64,000 nt of DNA from Candidatus Gottesmanbacteria bacterium (GTDB taxonomy: Bacteria; Patescibacteria; Microgenomatia; 2-02-FULL-39-11), in the NCBI GenBank assembly GCA_016186795.1, contig JACPKY010000002.1:569814-633813 (forward strand). Reading direction: 5' to 3'. The notes beneath the pieces were generated by a model. That model saw only the letters and a program-made list of their open reading frames with translations. It was not told the origin of the DNA and did not search any database. Position 1 is the stretch's first letter; each line of letters starts with the position of its first letter. A program made the position numbers and the translations under genes. This document shows positions 7,590-15,328 of the stretch, piece by piece.

Positions 7590-8990
7590 TCATCCCACAC
7601 TTCCCTCCATCTCTAGTTGTATAAGTCTATTTAATTCCACAGCGTACTCAAGCGGCAACTCTTTCACAATAGGTTCAATAAAACCATTCACAATCATTGC
7701 CTCTGCATCTGCTTTCGATAATCCCCGACTCATGAGATAAAAGAGTTGTTCATCTCCGATTTTCGATACAGTTGCTTCATGTTCGATCTGAGTATCATTG
7801 GTCCGTATATCCATTGTAGGATACGTGTCTGATCGGGAAGCGTCATCGATGAGAAGCGCGTCGCACACTACTTTTGTTTTGGCTCCTCTTGCTGACTGCA
7901 TAACCTGAATAAGTCCCCTGTAAGACGTCCTTCCTCCGCCACAACTTACCGATTTGGAAGTAATTTTGGATGTCGTGTTTGGGGCGAAATGCACTGCTTT
8001 CCCACCTGCATCTTGATGCTGTCCCGGTCCTGCATAGGCAATGGATAACACCTCTCCTCGAGCACCTTTTCCCATAAGATACACACTGGGATACTTCATC
8101 GTCAGCTTGGAGCCAATATTGCCATCAATCCACTCTCCGACTCCATCTTCTTCTACTCTCATCCTCTTAGTTACCAAATTATAGACATTGGTACTCCAGT
8201 TTTGAATCGTCGTATACCGAACACGTGCGTTTTTTTTGACAAAAATTTCAACAACTGCTGCGTGGAGAGAGTCTGTCGTGTAAATGGGAGCGGTGCATCC
8301 TTCGACGTAATGCACAAAAGATCCTTCGTCAGCAATAATAAGCGTCCGCTCAAACTGTCCCATGTTGGCAGCATTGATACGGAAATATGCTTGAAGTGGA
8401 AGCTCTACGTGTACGCCTTTGGGAACGTAGATAAATGACCCACCAGACCATGTCGCACTATTAAGCGCTGCAAACTTATTATCATGAGGGGGAATAATTG
8501 TTCCGAAATACTCCTTGACCAGATCCGGATATTCGGCGAGTCCTGAATCCATATCAAGAAAAATGACGCCTTTCTTATCCAACGTTGTCTGGATGCTTTT
8601 ATACACAACTTCACTTTCGTACTGTGCAGACACTCCCCCTAAATATTTTTTCTCAGCCTCAGGGATTCCAATTCTGTCATACGTATCTTTGATTTCCTTC
8701 GGAAGATCTTCCCAACTCTTTGCTTTTTTCTGTGTCGGTTTAATATAGTAGTAAATATCGTCAAAATTAATTTTTGTCAGATCGCCTCCCCACATTGGGA
8801 GAGGTTTTTTATAGAATATCTCAAGCGCCTCAAGCCGAAATTTCCTCATCCAATCTGGTTCACCTTTATGGAAGGAGATTTCTTCAACAATTTCTGGTGA
8901 AAGTCCTTTTCGAGATTTAAAAACGTAATTTTCTGGTTTATGGAAACCAAATTTGTATCCCCCAACTGGATCAATGCTTGTTTGTGCCAT
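7590..8990 (-). CDS. sufB: SufB, Fe-S cluster assembly scaffold
   Basis: Full-length SufB (466 aa), the scaffold subunit on which new clusters form. Recognisable blocks are GLSPEIVEEISFHKGEP, WSGGSFIYVPKGVHVELPLQ, EGCTAP, the region PNTTSKITSKSVSCGGGRTS and the C-terminal EHEATVSKIGDEQLFYLMSR. The Cys in the SVSCGGG block corresponds to the conserved catalytic Cys of SufB. The gene lies 2 nt after sufC and immediately before sufD, the usual sufCBD order. Confidence 0.96.
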   Translation of the reverse strand: MAQTSIDPVGGYKFGFHKPENYVFKSRKGLSPEIVEEISFHKGEPDWMRKFRLEALEIFYKKPLPMWGGDLTKINFDDIYYYIKPTQKKAKSWEDLPKEIKDTYDRIGIPEAEKKYLGGVSAQYESEVVYKSIQTTLDKKGVIFLDMDSGLAEYPDLVKEYFGTIIPPHDNKFAALNSATWSGGSFIYVPKGVHVELPLQAYFRINAANMGQFERTLIIADEGSFVHYVEGCTAPIYTTDSLHAAVVEIFVKKNARVRYTTIQNWSTNVYNLVTKRMRVEEDGVGEWIDGNIGSKLTMKYPSVYLMGKGARGEVLSIAYAGPGQHQDAGGKAVHFAPNTTSKITSKSVSCGGGRTSYRGLIQVMQSARGAKTKVVCDALLIDDASRSDTYPTMDIRTNDTQIEHEATVSKIGDEQLFYLMSRGLSKADAEAMIVNGFIEPIVKELPLEYAVELNRLIQLEMEGSVG

Positions 8991-8992
8991 AC

Positions 8993-9778
8993 TTAGTTTT
9001 TTGAATGATTTCCAATAAATTTTTTATACCCATTCTTCTCAATATCTTTCGCAAGTGTATACCCTCCTGATGCAACAATCGATCCGTTGACAAGAACATG
9101 AACAAAATCAGGTTTTACGTATTTCAGAATTCTTTGGTAGTGGGTGATGATAAGAACTCCAGTGCCCTGCCTTTTTAGATCCATTATTGTGCGAGCAACA
9201 GTTTGTAATGCATCAACATCAAGACCTGTATCGATTTCATCGAAGAGGGCAAACTTGGGTTTTAGGGTGAGCGCCTGAAGCATCTCTAGCTTTTTTTTCT
9301 CCCCACCTGAGAAATTATCATTCACTGCCCGGCCTAAAAATTCCTGAGGGATACCAAGATTTTTTGCTTTCTCAACAAGGAGCGTATTGAATTCCCACAC
9401 AGAGAGAGCGGGATTTGCTACTACTCCATTTCCTTTGGGTTTCTTCCCGTGGATTGACTGATAGGCGGTCTTAAGAAGATTCCCAACGGAAACTCCAGGA
9501 ACAGTTATTGGGTTTTGAAAAGCCAGAAATATTCCTTGCCTTGCACGTTCATCCGGCTTCATTGAAAGAATATTTTTCTTATTTATTTGAATTTGGGATT
9601 TGGGATTTGGGATTTCATAGGCCGGGTTACCCATGATAATCTGGGCAAGCGTTGATTTTCCGCTCCCATTTGGCCCCATCAGTGCGTATACTTTGCCTGT
9701 TAAAAGAGAGAGCGAAACATCTTTCAGAATCTGCCGGTCGGCTAAATGTGCACTGAGATTGGTTATTGTTAGTTTCAT
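8993..9778 (-). CDS. sufC: SufC ATPase of the SUF system
   Basis: An ABC-type ATPase that powers rearrangement of SufBD. Walker A is GPNGSGKSTL, the signature is NFSGGEKKKLEML and Walker B is FALFDEIDTGLD. I chose the ATG at 9778 (MKLTITNLSAHL). An in-frame TTG at 9784 overlaps the rrf2 stop and would add two residues. Between Walker A and the Q-loop the protein carries an extra Pro/Ser/Gln-rich piece, IPNPKSQIQINKK, encoded by a heptanucleotide tandem repeat; other SufC proteins have an ordinary beta-hairpin there. Confidence 0.95.
   Translation of the reverse strand: MKLTITNLSAHLADRQILKDVSLSLLTGKVYALMGPNGSGKSTLAQIIMGNPAYEIPNPKSQIQINKKNILSMKPDERARQGIFLAFQNPITVPGVSVGNLLKTAYQSIHGKKPKGNGVVANPALSVWEFNTLLVEKAKNLGIPQEFLGRAVNDNFSGGEKKKLEMLQALTLKPKFALFDEIDTGLDVDALQTVARTIMDLKRQGTGVLIITHYQRILKYVKPDFVHVLVNGSIVASGGYTLAKDIEKNGYKKFIGNHSKN
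9592..9615 (+). repeat. Heptanucleotide tandem repeat inside sufC
   Basis: The plus strand reads TTTGGGA three times plus TTT (9592-9615). On the coding strand this gives an IPNPKSQI-like insertion between Walker A and the Q-loop. A 7-nt unit shifts frame with each copy, so only certain copy numbers keep sufC open. It resembles the short slippage repeats seen in many bacterial genomes. Confidence 0.8.
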
Positions 9779-9780
9779 AC

Positions 9781-10179
9781 TCAATACTTGGAAAACTGTG
9801 CAAGTGTGATATCTCCTAAATAATCCAGAAACTTACTGTTTACTTTGTTCCAGAAAGAAAAACACGTACAATTCTTTTTTTCCAATCTGCACGTGCCATG
9901 GACACATGAGGGATTAATAATCTTTTCTGATGTAGCCTTCAAAATTTGTGCAACGGAAATTGCTTTCGGTTCTCTGGATAATCTATATCCTCCGGCAATT
10001 CCCTCCCGACTTTCAATGAGTCTATGATCACGAAGGGAGGAGGCAATATGCTTTAAGAAAAGTGGCGAAAGCTTTGTTTTTTTGGCTATGAGAGACACGG
10101 AAATGAACTTCTCGCAGTACTGCTCAGCCAAAACTTTCATAAATACGAGTGCGAAATCGTCGCGACGTGAAATTTTCAT
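9781..10179 (-). CDS. Rrf2-family Fe-S regulator of the SUF operon
   Basis: A 132-aa winged-helix Rrf2 protein of the IscR/SufR type. The N-terminus MKISRRDDFALVFMKVLA and the wing GIAGGYRLSREPKAISVAQI are typical. The cluster-binding region has Cys92, Cys97, Cys104 and Cys106 (SCVHGTC, then NCTC), close to but not identical with the three-Cys spacing of IscR. As first gene of the SUF operon it is likely an autoregulator that senses Fe-S status. Its promoter overlaps a perfect 6-bp inverted repeat, a plausible operator. The start codon is 8 nt below the -10 box, so translation should begin on a nearly leaderless mRNA. Confidence 0.9.
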   Translation of the reverse strand: MKISRRDDFALVFMKVLAEQYCEKFISVSLIAKKTKLSPLFLKHIASSLRDHRLIESREGIAGGYRLSREPKAISVAQILKATSEKIINPSCVHGTCRLEKKNCTCFSFWNKVNSKFLDYLGDITLAQFSKY

Positions 10180-10206
10180 AAACTATCAGTAAAAAAGTAC
10201 TAGTTT
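10180..10206. promoter_or_regulatory. Inverted repeat over suf promoter, likely Rrf2 operator
   Basis: AAACTA (10180-10185) and its exact complement TAGTTT (10201-10206) are separated by 15 bp and flank the -10 box. The span and position suit a dimeric repressor such as the Rrf2 protein encoded next to it. The core differs from the E. coli IscR type 1 and type 2 boxes. Confidence 0.5.
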
Positions 10207-10216
10207 AGTGTAGCAA
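10188..10216 (-). promoter_or_regulatory. rrf2-suf operon promoter
   Basis: On the minus strand, -35 TTGCTA (10211-10216), a 17-nt spacer and -10 TTTACT (10188-10193), with the rrf2 ATG 8 nt further on. It is the only good promoter ahead of the SUF cluster. Confidence 0.65.
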
Positions 10217-10223
10217 AAAAATC

Positions 10224-10793
10224 TTAGAAGGGCAAGGAGAGTGAAACCGCCTGAGAGGTGTTCTCTACATCAAAGGTAACCGGAAATTCTGTAATTCCCT
10301 TGTGAGTATTATAAAGGAGTTTTTTCTCACGTTTGCCAAATTCATAAAGTTTCCTTGTAATTCGTACGTCGTCAAGGCAATACTTTTCCAATTTTTCCCA
10401 CTCTCCCTTTGCAAAATACTCAAGTGCAAGGAGCCCATGCCCGGATTTATGGAGGTTAAGGGTTGTTTTCACCAGATCATCAAGAGCAAGTCTATGCCCC
10501 AATGCTTTTTCTACCTCGACAAGAATATCTAACGTTTTAAACTGGGTAATACTTCCTACGTAGTACGGTTCAAGAACTAAGAGATCGAATTTATCAATAT
10601 TAAATCCGATAATCAGAGATGCATTCTCAAGACGATGGAAAAGCTCTGAAAGCTTCTCTTCCCGGTAAATCCTGTACTCATCAGTTGCGTAGTCATAAAT
10701 GCCGACAACAGACACCTTAAGTTTTTTTGGGTTATATCCAACTTCATAAAAACTTTTTTGCGTTTCAAGGTCAAGAACAATTGGGAAAGACAT
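10224..10793 (-). CDS. DnaQ-like 3'-5' exonuclease domain protein
   Basis: A 189-aa protein made of one RNase H-like/DEDD exonuclease domain. Motif I is VLDLET (Asp and Glu metal ligands), motif II is GFNIDKFD and motif III is YCLDDVRIT. The fold is close to the exonuclease domains attached to DEAD helicases or YprB, but here it stands alone. It may trim RNA or DNA ends; the substrate is unknown. It lies 14 nt after the EamA transporter gene on the same strand, without a visible Shine-Dalgarno site. Confidence 0.75.
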   Translation of the reverse strand: MSFPIVLDLETQKSFYEVGYNPKKLKVSVVGIYDYATDEYRIYREEKLSELFHRLENASLIIGFNIDKFDLLVLEPYYVGSITQFKTLDILVEVEKALGHRLALDDLVKTTLNLHKSGHGLLALEYFAKGEWEKLEKYCLDDVRITRKLYEFGKREKKLLYNTHKGITEFPVTFDVENTSQAVSLSLPF

Positions 10794-10807
10794 GGGTAAA
10801 ATTAAGC

Positions 10808-11734
10808 TTACAGAGTTTTTGAAATATCCTCAAGATGTTTTCTCTTCCTATGGGTGTACGCATCGACAGTTGATGTAAGGAAAATTCCTGCAAAAACAAA
10901 CATACTTCCGGCAAGAAAATTTGCCGTTACCCTCTCTCCGATGAGAAGTGTTGCGAAAATTGCCGTCGCAATAGGCTGAATATAGGATGAGAGACTTGTT
11001 GTGAGAGGAGATAGGTGTTTCACAGCAAACTGAGTACAGATATATGCGAGAAATGTCGCAAAAATTCCCATATAGAGACCAATGAGAACAATTGTCAGAG
11101 ATATGGTGATTTTTGCATTTCCCGTAAATAGCTCAACCCCGACAAGGAATGTTGCGATAAAAAGCGTCACAAATATTGACGTGCTTCCGATCTCCATCGG
11201 CGTAAAGTGTTTGGAGATTTTTTTGGAAGTGAGAATGTATGTCAACCACCCTCCCATAGCACCAAGGATTGCAAGATTTCCGACAAGGTTTCCCGAGATA
11301 GTTGTCCCTTTCTCAATTGCCGAAAGGTACACAATGTAGGCAACTCCTGCGAATCCGATGGCAACGCCTAAAACTTTTACCAATGGATGCTTTTCCTTCA
11401 GTACAAAAAAATTAAACAGAAGTATAAGTACAGGCTGCACCGCATAGATCACTTGACTTGCTGATGCACTCGTATACTGAATTCCCCAAATGAAAAGTGC
11501 AACGTTTATTGTTGAAAACGATGATACGAAAAGAAGCTCCCGGAAACGTTTATTTTTCCATGGTTTGTCTTTGAGAAAAAAGGGGAGAAAGCAAACTGCA
11601 CCGATAAAAAAACGGATAAAAAGAAGTACCATCGGAGACACACTAAAAACAGCAAAGCGGGCAATAACTGCAAAGAATCCCCAGAACAAAATTGTGGCAA
11701 AAAGGGCAGAGACTGCAAGGAGTTTAATTCTCAT
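10808..11734 (-). CDS. EamA/DMT-family drug/metabolite transporter
   Basis: A 308-aa membrane protein with ten predicted hydrophobic segments arranged as two EamA repeats, the first holding WGFFAVIARFAVFSVSP and the second starting near GNLVGNLAILGAMGGWLTY. Such carriers export amino acids, metabolites or drugs; the substrate cannot be told. Its start overlaps the Nudix stop as ATGA, so it is translationally coupled to that operon. The C-terminus ends in a basic cytoplasmic tail. Confidence 0.88.
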   Translation of the reverse strand: MRIKLLAVSALFATILFWGFFAVIARFAVFSVSPMVLLFIRFFIGAVCFLPFFLKDKPWKNKRFRELLFVSSFSTINVALFIWGIQYTSASASQVIYAVQPVLILLFNFFVLKEKHPLVKVLGVAIGFAGVAYIVYLSAIEKGTTISGNLVGNLAILGAMGGWLTYILTSKKISKHFTPMEIGSTSIFVTLFIATFLVGVELFTGNAKITISLTIVLIGLYMGIFATFLAYICTQFAVKHLSPLTTSLSSYIQPIATAIFATLLIGERVTANFLAGSMFVFAGIFLTSTVDAYTHRKRKHLEDISKTL

Positions 11735-12291
11735 ACCTTTTCGGGAAGGACCACTTTCCTAATGGCAAATCTGAGCCATGGAGTGTATATACTCGTTTGA
11801 TTTATTACTTCACTCACAAGAGATCGAGCTGGAATTTTTTTGATGTCTTCAATTTCAACGGGATTCGGATGAGGAACATCCATAGTTTTCCCAACGAGGA
11901 CGTAGCAAAATTCATTTTCGCAATCTCCATTGAACTTCGCAAAGTAGTAAAACGAACCAACCTTACGAAAGTTTACCTCTATTCCCAACTCCTCTTTACC
12001 ACGTCTTTCTGCGGCTCTTTCTGTAGATTCCCCAGGTAAAACATGACTAATTGTTGATGCATCCCAGAAACCTGCCCAAAGGGACTTCTGCTTCCCTCTT
12101 TTTGTCATCCACACGTTTCCTTTCTCGTCATACACAAATGCCATAAATGCTAAATGCGTTTTTCCATCAGCCTGATGACACATTTTCCGAGTTGCAAAAC
12201 CATTCGGTTTTCCATGCTGATCACAGGTTATAAGAAGTTGGTCCCTTCGTTCACCTTTTAAATCGTGAAATGGATGAGTGTTTTTTTTCAT
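11731..12291 (-). CDS. Nudix hydrolase, IPP-isomerase-like
   Basis: A 186-aa Nudix protein. The box region reads SHVLPGESTERAAERRGKEE followed by LGI, which fits the Idi/YfcD variant (AAxRRxxEELGI) better than the classical GX5EX7REUXEE form. Before it is FMAFVYDEKGNVWMTKRGKQ and then WAGFWDAS. Idi itself needs Cys and Glu catalytic residues that I cannot place with confidence, so a YfcD-like Nudix hydrolase is the safer name. It is coupled by ATGA overlaps to the HAD gene before it and the EamA gene after it. Confidence 0.8.
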   Translation of the reverse strand: MKKNTHPFHDLKGERRDQLLITCDQHGKPNGFATRKMCHQADGKTHLAFMAFVYDEKGNVWMTKRGKQKSLWAGFWDASTISHVLPGESTERAAERRGKEELGIEVNFRKVGSFYYFAKFNGDCENEFCYVLVGKTMDVPHPNPVEIEDIKKIPARSLVSEVINQTSIYTPWLRFAIRKVVLPEKV

Positions 12292-13058
12292 AAATTTTGT
12301 GAAAGGATAAATTTCTCGAGGACATGGATTATTCCACCCTGCTCATAAGGTGGCGCGATATAATCGGCAATTTCTTTTATTTCCGCAACAGCATTCCCCA
12401 TCGCTATTTTCAATCCACATGCCATCAGAAGCTGATAGTCATTATAACTATCACCGATCCCTATAATCTCTTTTGTAGAAACTCCTAAGATTTTTGCCAC
12501 CTCCATAACCCCATGCTGTTTGGTTGCTCGCCCACTCGTTACATGAATTGACTGGCTCTTCACTCCTATTCCTGAAACGCTTTTTGTCACCGATATTGTT
12601 GGAATTTGACTAAGCGACTGATAGAGATCATTAGCCTTTGCTGGCGTTACTCCGAGAACCAATATTTTGGTAATCTTCCATGTTCTAATTTTATCGGGAC
12701 TATCGAGTCGTCTTTCATCCTCTAGGATAAATATTCGAAGAGTAGGATCTTTGATAATGATTGACAGTACCTTTTCAACCTCTTCCCGCGATAAGTAAAT
12801 ACTTGACAGATACAGCCTCTTCCCACAATCATAGATCCGGGCACCATTATCAAGGATTATTGGCTCGGTAAGAGAAAGACTGTCAACCAAATCTTCCAAC
12901 CAGTCAAGCGACCGCCCTGTTGCCAAAGAGAAATAAATACCTCTTTGCCGAACACGAATCACAACATCCACTATTTTGGGTGGAAGTTTTGGTGCGGGAT
13001 ACTCACTTGGTGGAATAAGTGTTCCATCAACATCGGAAATAATTGCTTTGTATTTCAT
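12288..13058 (-). CDS. Cof-type HAD hydrolase
   Basis: A 256-aa HAD phosphatase of the Cof/IIB type. Motif I is SDVDGTLI, motif II is SLATGRS and the acidic motif IV is GIGDSYNDYQLL. The cap domain lies between residues about 85 and 180. Such enzymes dephosphorylate sugar phosphates or phospholipid head-group precursors. It overlaps the LOG gene and the Nudix gene by ATGA at both ends, inside a tightly coupled run. Confidence 0.88.
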   Translation of the reverse strand: MKYKAIISDVDGTLIPPSEYPAPKLPPKIVDVVIRVRQRGIYFSLATGRSLDWLEDLVDSLSLTEPIILDNGARIYDCGKRLYLSSIYLSREEVEKVLSIIIKDPTLRIFILEDERRLDSPDKIRTWKITKILVLGVTPAKANDLYQSLSQIPTISVTKSVSGIGVKSQSIHVTSGRATKQHGVMEVAKILGVSTKEIIGIGDSYNDYQLLMACGLKIAMGNAVAEIKEIADYIAPPYEQGGIIHVLEKFILSQNL

Positions 13059-13600
13059 GCCAACTTCTCAATAAGTTTTTCGACAGCTTCCTCAGGGGTT
13101 TGGACTCTTGTATACATCTTGTTTAGATATAAAGGGGTAAATCCTTCTCTCTCCATCTTTTCCAAAAGATGATAAAATTCTTCATAGTACCCATCAAGGA
13201 TAATGAGAGGTTTTGTCTCTTCAATCTCATATTTCCGTTTCAAAGCAAGAATCTCCGTTATTTCATACAAAGTCCCGATCCCTCCCGGAAGGGCCAGAAA
13301 TCCATCTGCAAAACTAGTAAGTCGCAATTGCCGCTCACGCAACGAATGAAATAGTTCTTTCTCTTTGAGGAAATTAGAATTCACTCTTCCTGCAATTTCC
13401 AGGCAAATCCCGATTGTATGTCCTCCTGCCTCATACGCCCCTCGGCTCACTTCATTCATAAGCCCGGGACCTCCACCTGAGACAACAGTAAATCCATGTT
13501 CGGCGAGGAGTTTCCCTGTTCGATACGAAAGGGAAAAGTAATACTCTTCTCGTTCTTTAATACATTCGTTTCCTGCAAAAATTACGATTTTTTTACCCAT
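13055..13600 (-). CDS. LOG-family nucleotide phosphoribohydrolase
   Basis: A LOG (former lysine decarboxylase-like) protein with SGGGPGLMNEVSRGAYEAGG and the signature PGGIGTLYEITEI. Family members release free bases from nucleoside 5'-monophosphates. I place the start at the ATG 13600 (MGKKIVIFAGN), 12 nt below an extended -10 box; a TTG three codons upstream is less likely. It heads the coupled run LOG-HAD-Nudix-EamA-exonuclease and is divergent from the helicase gene. Confidence 0.9.
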   Translation of the reverse strand: MGKKIVIFAGNECIKEREEYYFSLSYRTGKLLAEHGFTVVSGGGPGLMNEVSRGAYEAGGHTIGICLEIAGRVNSNFLKEKELFHSLRERQLRLTSFADGFLALPGGIGTLYEITEILALKRKYEIEETKPLIILDGYYEEFYHLLEKMEREGFTPLYLNKMYTRVQTPEEAVEKLIEKLA

Positions 13601-13612
13601 ACGAAACAATCA

Positions 13613-13621
13613 ATTATAGCA
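13613..13621 (-). promoter_or_regulatory. Extended -10 promoter of the LOG operon
   Basis: On the minus strand TGCTATAAT forms an extended -10 (TATAAT at 13613-13618), 12 nt before the ATG. The -35 is weak, as is common when the TGn extension is present. Confidence 0.65.
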
Positions 13622-13622
13622 A

Positions 13623-13651
13623 AAGACAGGGAATAGTAGAAAAGATATAAT
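13623..13651 (+). promoter_or_regulatory. Promoter of the Pif1-like helicase gene
   Basis: -35 AAGACA (13623-13628), a 17-nt spacer and -10 TATAAT (13646-13651). The ATG follows after 11 nt, giving a leader of about 4 nt. It lies back to back with the LOG promoter. Confidence 0.65.
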
Positions 13652-13662
13652 GTCATCGGACT

Positions 13663-14961
13663 ATGAAACAAAAAAATGCTTTTGAAATTCTCAAACTTGG
13701 GTACAATGTTTATTTAACCGGCGAAGCTGGATCAGGAAAAACTTACCTTTTGAATAAATATATCTCGTATCTTCGATCCAAACGAGCAGAAGTAGCAGTG
13801 ACCGCTTCAACAGGAATTGCGGCAACACATCTGGGAGGTATGACGATTGATTCTTGGTCTAGTATCAATCTTCCTCTTCAAATTGCTGAGAATAAACCTT
13901 ATCTTCGGAGACGAATCCAAAAGACAAAAGTCCTTATTATCGATGAGATCTCTATGGTACATGGGGAACGTCTTGACCGGATTAATACTATCTGCAAAAA
14001 AATCCGAGGAAATACTTTACCATTTGGCGGAATACAAGTTGTCCTCTCAGGTGATTTTTTCCAGCTTCCTCCAGTTTCTGAGAAAAGAGAAAACTTTGAC
14101 TTCGTCTATAAATCTCAATCATGGAGAGAGTTAACCCCGCATATTTTGTATCTTGAGAGCCAATACCGTCAGACAGATCCGGAATTTAACAAGGTTTTAT
14201 CAGATATCCGGAATAACTCTGTTACGAGTGAGACAATCGAACTTTTACGAAAAACCGTCCATCAGCCAATCCAAGGACCAATTACCCCTGCCAAACTCTA
14301 CACACATAACGTCGATGCCGATGCAATAAACCAAGAAGAGCTGGATAAAATCTCCCAAGAATCTCATCAGTATGAAATGATTTCGTTGGGATCTGAGGGG
14401 TTGGTAGCGTCGATGAAACGAGGATGTCTAGCGCCAGTTCATCTTGTTTTAAAAAAGGAAGCACACGTCATGTTTGTCCGCAACAATAGTGAAGAAGGAT
14501 ATTCAAACGGTACCGTTGGAAAAGTTGTTGGATTTGATAGAGACGGAAATCCGATTGTTGAAACTTCTGATAAGAAAAAAATTCATGTCAAACCAGCACA
14601 ATGGACGATTATTGAGGAAGGAAAAATACGGGCAGAACTTATTCAACTTCCACTTCGCCTTGCTTGGGCAATTACGGTCCATAAAAGCCAGGGAATGACC
14701 TTATCAGCTGCAGAAATTGATCTTTCCAAGTCGTTTGTGCATGGTATGGGATATGTCGCACTTTCCCGCGTCCGGTCACTTAGGGGCATCAAGCTTCTTG
14801 GAATTAATAATCTTGCACTGCAAGTTAACCCAGAAATAACTGAATTTGATAGATCCCTAAAAGAAGAATCAAGAAAAGAAGAAAATAATTTCAAGATGAT
14901 GGGATTTTTCAAGAAGTTTTTTGCGCGACGAAAATTTGTGTACTTCCTTACTTCACGGTAA
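13663..14961 (+). CDS. Pif1/RecD-like SF1B DNA helicase
   Basis: A 432-aa superfamily 1 helicase. Walker A is TGEAGSGKT, motif Ia contains TASTGIAATHLGGMTI, Walker B is LIIDEISMVHGERLD, motif III is VVLSGDFFQLPPV, and the C-terminal motifs are AWAITVHKSQGMTL and GYVALSRVRSLRGI. These are the Pif1 signatures. Pif1 helicases unwind 5'-to-3' and act on replication forks and G-quadruplexes. It is a compact form, with only about 60 residues after motif VI, ending in a basic stretch. It is transcribed alone. Confidence 0.93.
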   Translation: MKQKNAFEILKLGYNVYLTGEAGSGKTYLLNKYISYLRSKRAEVAVTASTGIAATHLGGMTIDSWSSINLPLQIAENKPYLRRRIQKTKVLIIDEISMVHGERLDRINTICKKIRGNTLPFGGIQVVLSGDFFQLPPVSEKRENFDFVYKSQSWRELTPHILYLESQYRQTDPEFNKVLSDIRNNSVTSETIELLRKTVHQPIQGPITPAKLYTHNVDADAINQEELDKISQESHQYEMISLGSEGLVASMKRGCLAPVHLVLKKEAHVMFVRNNSEEGYSNGTVGKVVGFDRDGNPIVETSDKKKIHVKPAQWTIIEEGKIRAELIQLPLRLAWAITVHKSQGMTLSAAEIDLSKSFVHGMGYVALSRVRSLRGIKLLGINNLALQVNPEITEFDRSLKEESRKEENNFKMMGFFKKFFARRKFVYFLTSR

Positions 14962-14979
14962 AAATATCCATATCAATTG

Positions 14980-15240
14980 TTATCTACCCTTGAGTGGCAT
15001 TGTCCCCGTGATTGGATGAGTACCCCAGCGAGTTCCACGACCATGCATCTCTACCTTTTCGCCTAATGGAACACTACTTGGACTTCCGATCCCTGGGGGA
15101 CGATAAACTATAGGCATATCACCCTCCCAAACAGTAGGTTGTGACTGTGGTTTTTTCATCTTTGCGCGAGATTTTTCTGCACGCTTTTTTTGTTCTTCTA
15201 CAAGTTTTGCCGCCCAACCTTCTGACAAACCTTCTGCCAT
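14980..15240 (-). CDS. Small basic hypothetical protein with own promoter
   Basis: An 86-aa protein I do not recognise. It has a charged helical first half rich in Lys, Glu and Arg (KLVEEQKKRAEKSRAKMKK) and a Gly/Pro-rich second half ending GTHPITGTMPLKGR. It has no membrane segment or cysteine. Support for its reality is a complete promoter (TTGCTT-17-TAGAAT) placed 7 nt before the ATG, with a perfect palindrome in the spacer. It converges with the helicase gene and is divergent from tRNA-Gln. Confidence 0.65.
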   Translation of the reverse strand: MAEGLSEGWAAKLVEEQKKRAEKSRAKMKKPQSQPTVWEGDMPIVYRPPGIGSPSSVPLGEKVEMHGRGTRWGTHPITGTMPLKGR

Positions 15241-15247
15241 AAGATAA

Positions 15248-15276
15248 ATTCTAAACCTATTCTAGGTTATAAGCAA
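15248..15276 (-). promoter_or_regulatory. Promoter of the 86-aa gene with palindromic operator
   Basis: On the minus strand -35 TTGCTT (15271-15276), 17 nt, -10 TAGAAT (15248-15253), then 7 nt to the ATG. The spacer holds the perfect inverted repeat AACCTA-N3-TAGGTT (15254-15268), a likely repressor site. Confidence 0.65.
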
Positions 15277-15314
15277 TAGAAACCATTATTCTAGACTTCG
15301 AAAGTAAGCTGAAG

Positions 15315-15320
15315 TAAAAT
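15315..15320 (+). promoter_or_regulatory. -10 box of tRNA-Gln
   Basis: TAAAAT (15315-15320), preceded 17 nt upstream by TAGACT (15292-15297, four of six -35 matches). Only 8 nt separate it from the mature tRNA 5' end, so the primary transcript may start at or within 2 nt of tRNA position 1. Confidence 0.5.
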
Positions 15321-15328
15321 ACTTTCAC

